Below, in pieces: positions 35,852-38,471 of a stretch of 38,471 nucleotides of DNA. The position numbers and the translations under genes were made by a program. Source of the stretch: an uncultured Porphyromonadaceae bacterium (GTDB taxonomy: Bacteria > Bacteroidota > Bacteroidia > Bacteroidales > Muribaculaceae). The stretch covers positions 1 through 38,471 of the forward strand of contig CAMWSN010000003.1 of NCBI GenBank assembly GCA_947176925.1, given 5' to 3'. The notes below the pieces were generated by a model. The model had not been told where the DNA came from. It saw nothing but the letters and a program-made list of their open reading frames with translations, and made no database searches. Position 1 is the stretch's first letter. Each line of letters opens with the position of its first letter.

Positions 35852-37701
35852 ACAAATTAGGATTTCAAATCAATCGTTTCTATGGCGGTCCCGGTATTGT
35901 TATGACCGTCAACGGGGGTGACTGGACAAAAAAAGTCGTTGACATTCGCAATATTCTCACTTTATTTAGCGAAGATGCCTCGAAGTTTGCAATGTTCATG
36001 AGCTTCAGCGAATCCGGAGCCTATCTTTGCGTCGCACGCATGATTTCCGGACGAGGAGGTGATAACACTGCCGGCTGGATCTTTATCCCTAACACCGTCG
36101 AAATCTCCGGTAATGAGTTGATCGACGTGATTAATGTTGTCAAAGAAGAACTCTCCGCACCTCAGATTAATGCTGAAAGGGTTAACTCTCTGTTTGATAA
36201 AAACTACCCGGCAATTGAAGCGGCAGACTTCCGCCCCTCGTCGGCTGAAAAGGTTTATGCCAAACGTAATGCCGGATTCTATCCCCTCTGTGACATTATC
36301 GGCATTAACCGCTATCAACCGGAATACTCGAAGTATAACGCCATTCTTATCCATGACAAGGACAGCATGGAAATCATTGACAAGAATGTCGTGGACCTGA
36401 CAATGGCGGAGATGATTAATACTTTTGTTTTCTGCCCGCCGGTAAAGGCTGATATTCCCGCCGGAGTGACCGTTCATTTTGCCGCTCCCGGCGAGCCTCC
36501 GTTCAATAAGCCCGTCAGAGTTAAGAAATCCACTCCTATTGACATCATTTTCAAGCGTAGAGGTTACGAAGACATCCATTTTAAGGAAAGCGTCGAGGAG
36601 AATAATCAGATTTGCGGAGTGCCTAAGGTCTTTGACTGGAAGATGATTATCAGCCGTGCTGCCTTCAAGATCGTTTCCGCTCAAAACCGTGATAAGGACC
36701 TTTCCGCTGAGTCCAAAATCAGTGTCAACGGTGTGGACGTCACCATGAACAAACCCCTGAGGATTTCTGAGCAGGAAGCTGCTAACGCGGAGGTGTCTGT
36801 TACTCGCAAGGGCTACGTACCCAAAAGGGTCAGAAAGAATCTGCTGAACGTCAATGGCCCTGTCACGATTGAATTAACCCGCGCCGAAGAGTCTCAGACC
36901 TGGACCATCGAACTGGCCAACGGTCATCACGCCGAGATGACTCTTACTTCAAAATACCTGTCAAAGTCCTCCGTGAGTCCGCTTAAAGGCTATTCTATTG
37001 GAGAGAGAGCGGGCCAGTTAGATTATACCAACTTTGGCGTGCTCAAGGAACGCATTATCGGTTTTGCGATGGGCCTCGGTGTTTGCGCCTTCATCTATTT
37101 GCTTGTAGCCCTTTGGGGATACTTTGACTCTCATAATTTCGAATGGCAACTCGGATGGCCTCCGCTGAAAGTCACCGAAATCGTTGACCAAGGCAATAGC
37201 CCGACTTCACCCGCAAACTCCTCTAAACCCGCTGAGAAAGATGACAAGACTAAGGCTAATAACAAAAAATCCGATCCAGCCAAGGCGTTGACCCCTAAAG
37301 AGCAAGCTATTAAGTATCTTGAGGAAAACGAAACCTGGACTAAGGACGAACTTGATTCTCATACTGAATTAGTAGGTTTGTTTGATGACCTGAATGAATT
37401 TAATATCGCGAGCCTTAAAAGCAGAGAAAGAGGTTTAAAGGATTCAAGCCGCTTCATGGAAATCATTGAAGTGATTAAGGATTATCCCCGCGAAAAGATT
37501 CCCGGCTCATATATGCCTAAAAATGACACTAAAATAACTGTCAGCAATTATATTCAGGCCCTAACAAAGAAGGTTAATGAAGCCAAGGCCCCCGAAAAGA
37601 AAAAGGAGACTGCCGGCGCCGGGAAACAACAGCCAGCTCAGCAGAGTTCTACAGATAAATCCTCTCAAGACAAAGATAAAGGTCCCAGAGGCGGTATATA
37701 A
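35848..37701 (+). CDS. Membrane-anchored GTPase-partner-like protein with PEGA-like repeats
   Basis: The 617-aa protein has an N-terminal domain (1-200; FYGGPGIVMTVNGGDWTK, ARMISGRGGDNTAGWIFIP), whose layout recalls the N-terminal domains of GTPase-associated proteins (GAP1-N type) found next to GTPases in conflict systems; this is a weak, by-eye match. Two PEGA-like beta segments follow (about 203-250 with FKRRGYEDIHF, and about 265-345 with VTRKGYVPKRVRK). A membrane helix lies at 402-424 (IIGFAMGLGVCAFIYLLVALWGY), then a lysine/serine-rich linker (450-480) and a helical domain (485-580), with a low-complexity tail. Its start overlaps the GTPase stop (ATGA), which suggests a fixed ratio and direct partnership. 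If the N-terminus is cytoplasmic, the C-terminal third is periplasmic. Confidence 0.85.
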   Translation: MNKLGFQINRFYGGPGIVMTVNGGDWTKKVVDIRNILTLFSEDASKFAMFMSFSESGAYLCVARMISGRGGDNTAGWIFIPNTVEISGNELIDVINVVKEELSAPQINAERVNSLFDKNYPAIEAADFRPSSAEKVYAKRNAGFYPLCDIIGINRYQPEYSKYNAILIHDKDSMEIIDKNVVDLTMAEMINTFVFCPPVKADIPAGVTVHFAAPGEPPFNKPVRVKKSTPIDIIFKRRGYEDIHFKESVEENNQICGVPKVFDWKMIISRAAFKIVSAQNRDKDLSAESKISVNGVDVTMNKPLRISEQEAANAEVSVTRKGYVPKRVRKNLLNVNGPVTIELTRAEESQTWTIELANGHHAEMTLTSKYLSKSSVSPLKGYSIGERAGQLDYTNFGVLKERIIGFAMGLGVCAFIYLLVALWGYFDSHNFEWQLGWPPLKVTEIVDQGNSPTSPANSSKPAEKDDKTKANNKKSDPAKALTPKEQAIKYLEENETWTKDELDSHTELVGLFDDLNEFNIASLKSRERGLKDSSRFMEIIEVIKDYPREKIPGSYMPKNDTKITVSNYIQALTKKVNEAKAPEKKKETAGAGKQQPAQQSSTDKSSQDKDKGPRGGI

Positions 37702-37713
37702 TTTTAAGCACCT

Positions 37714-38471
37714 ATGAAAACATTCTACAAAATTTTGCTCCTGATCCTGTTTTCAGTGGGAGCTGTTGCCGGGGTACTTGTGTTTGCCAAAACACAAGTA
37801 GCTCCGCCAATGAATATCGACCCCGTGGACCAATATGTCGAGGACCTGAAATCCGACTGCGATTCCTACGAAGGCTCTAATGACTATCAAGAAAGCCAAA
37901 GCGAGTATGTCCGCCTGGACAATAAGCTCAAAAGATTTATCGCCGAGGATGTAATTACCTCGGAGACATCTGACGAGTATCGCCACCAGATTGACGAAAT
38001 CTATGGCAAAGACCTTTGCCGCTACGGTTTTCGGTTCTTCCAGCGCAATGAATGGCCCGATAAGGACATCAAGGAACTCTCCGAAAGAATTGCCGCTCTG
38101 CGTGCTGATAAGCTTTCTACGGGTGAAACTGCCGTGACCGGTGAGTTTATCACTCAGTCTGACAACATCAATAATATTATTGCCAAGTATAGTGACGCCC
38201 GTCAATTGGCCCGCAATACTTCATTCACAAGCGTTGATAATTCGCGCTCTAAAATCAACCGGGCTGATGAGTTTACCTCTGATGATTACCTGAAAAATAA
38301 TCGTTCGCTCGTTGCTGACCTGAATTCCTTGCGCGGAAAACTTGCCCGGTCTCATTATAATTATGTGGCCTCAAAAGTTAACCAACTCGCCGGCAAGCAT
38401 TATTTGTCTGAGGATGAGTTCTTGTCCCTGTTGCAAAATGTCAACGTAGTTATCGATGAATATAAGAACAC
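37714..38471 (+). CDS. Signal-anchored helical protein, cut by the window end
   Basis: The reading frame from the ATG at 37714 is open to the last base (252 codons), so the 3' part is missing. MKTFYKILLLILFSVGAVAGVLVFA is a signal peptide or N-terminal membrane anchor. What follows is charged and largely helical (QYVEDLKSDCDSYEGSNDYQ, IDEIYGKDLCRYGFRFFQRN, SLVADLNSLRGKLARSHYNY), without a family I recognise. It is probably periplasmic. Twelve bases separate it from the previous stop, and the direction is the same, so the operon continues and further members lie beyond the window. Confidence 0.82.
   Translation, partial: MKTFYKILLLILFSVGAVAGVLVFAKTQVAPPMNIDPVDQYVEDLKSDCDSYEGSNDYQESQSEYVRLDNKLKRFIAEDVITSETSDEYRHQIDEIYGKDLCRYGFRFFQRNEWPDKDIKELSERIAALRADKLSTGETAVTGEFITQSDNINNIIAKYSDARQLARNTSFTSVDNSRSKINRADEFTSDDYLKNNRSLVADLNSLRGKLARSHYNYVASKVNQLAGKHYLSEDEFLSLLQNVNVVIDEYKN

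Noticed and set aside
23775..38471. Type VI secretion or gliding-motility cluster
   Set aside because: No sheath, baseplate, ClpV, GldK-N or PorV-like gene is present. The NTPases match SrfB/SrfC-like and TRAFAC-like patterns instead.
1..38471. tRNA, rRNA, CRISPR or insertion-sequence content
   Set aside because: No cloverleaf-like stretch, regular spacer-repeat array, transposase motif or terminal inverted repeat pair was noticed on reading the gaps. A dedicated scan was not possible.

Overview
The window looks like a chromosomal segment of a gut-type Bacteroidales bacterium, most likely Muribaculaceae-like. The family placement is inference. The evidence is: promoters of the Bacteroidetes type (-7 TAnnTTTG, -33 TTTG or CTTG) with no clear Shine-Dalgarno sequences, a type IX secretion sortase (PorU), large Bacteroidetes-style outer-membrane barrels with paired lipoprotein/TPR/LuxR-like regulators, a C10 peptidase with a sorting-type C-terminus, and Listeria-Bacteroides repeats in a subtilisin.

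Left part (1-11420). The minus strand carries the N-terminal part of primosomal helicase PriA, then, after a gap that holds a candidate small RNA on the plus strand, an operon of a secreted C69 dipeptidase, QueF and QueC (preQ0 to preQ1, queuosine pathway). Divergent promoters at 4293-4359 serve that operon and a plus-strand unit: a 155-aa unknown protein and PorU. After a strong hairpin come an Omp85-type barrel and a phosphoethanolamine-transferase-like membrane sulfatase-fold enzyme, whose start overlaps the barrel gene.

Middle (11421-23605). A tightly packed four-gene minus-strand operon runs barrel, regulator, barrel, regulator, that is, a duplicated pair of outer-membrane protein plus membrane-spanning TPR lipoprotein with a cytoplasmic helix-turn-helix. 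Next are a C10 cysteine peptidase, a possible type IX cargo, and a convergent small L,D-transpeptidase.

Right part (23705-38471, running off the window). One promoter precedes eight co-directional genes with gaps or overlaps of at most about 18 bases: an SrfB-like actin/Hsp70-fold ATPase, an SrfC-like large GTPase, a membrane-anchored subtilisin carrying two Listeria-Bacteroides repeats, a four-helix membrane protein with a soluble loop, a DUF805 protein with an N-terminal helical module, a GTPase carrying the same module, a membrane-anchored protein with a possible GTPase-partner domain and PEGA-like repeats, and a signal-anchored helical protein cut by the window end. This looks like a multicomponent, nucleotide-driven, envelope-spanning machine with a tethered protease as likely effector. 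I know of no description of this combination and consider it the most interesting content here.

No tRNA, rRNA, CRISPR array or insertion sequence was seen. No gene-free stretch exceeds 300 bases. The longest is 1147-1426.
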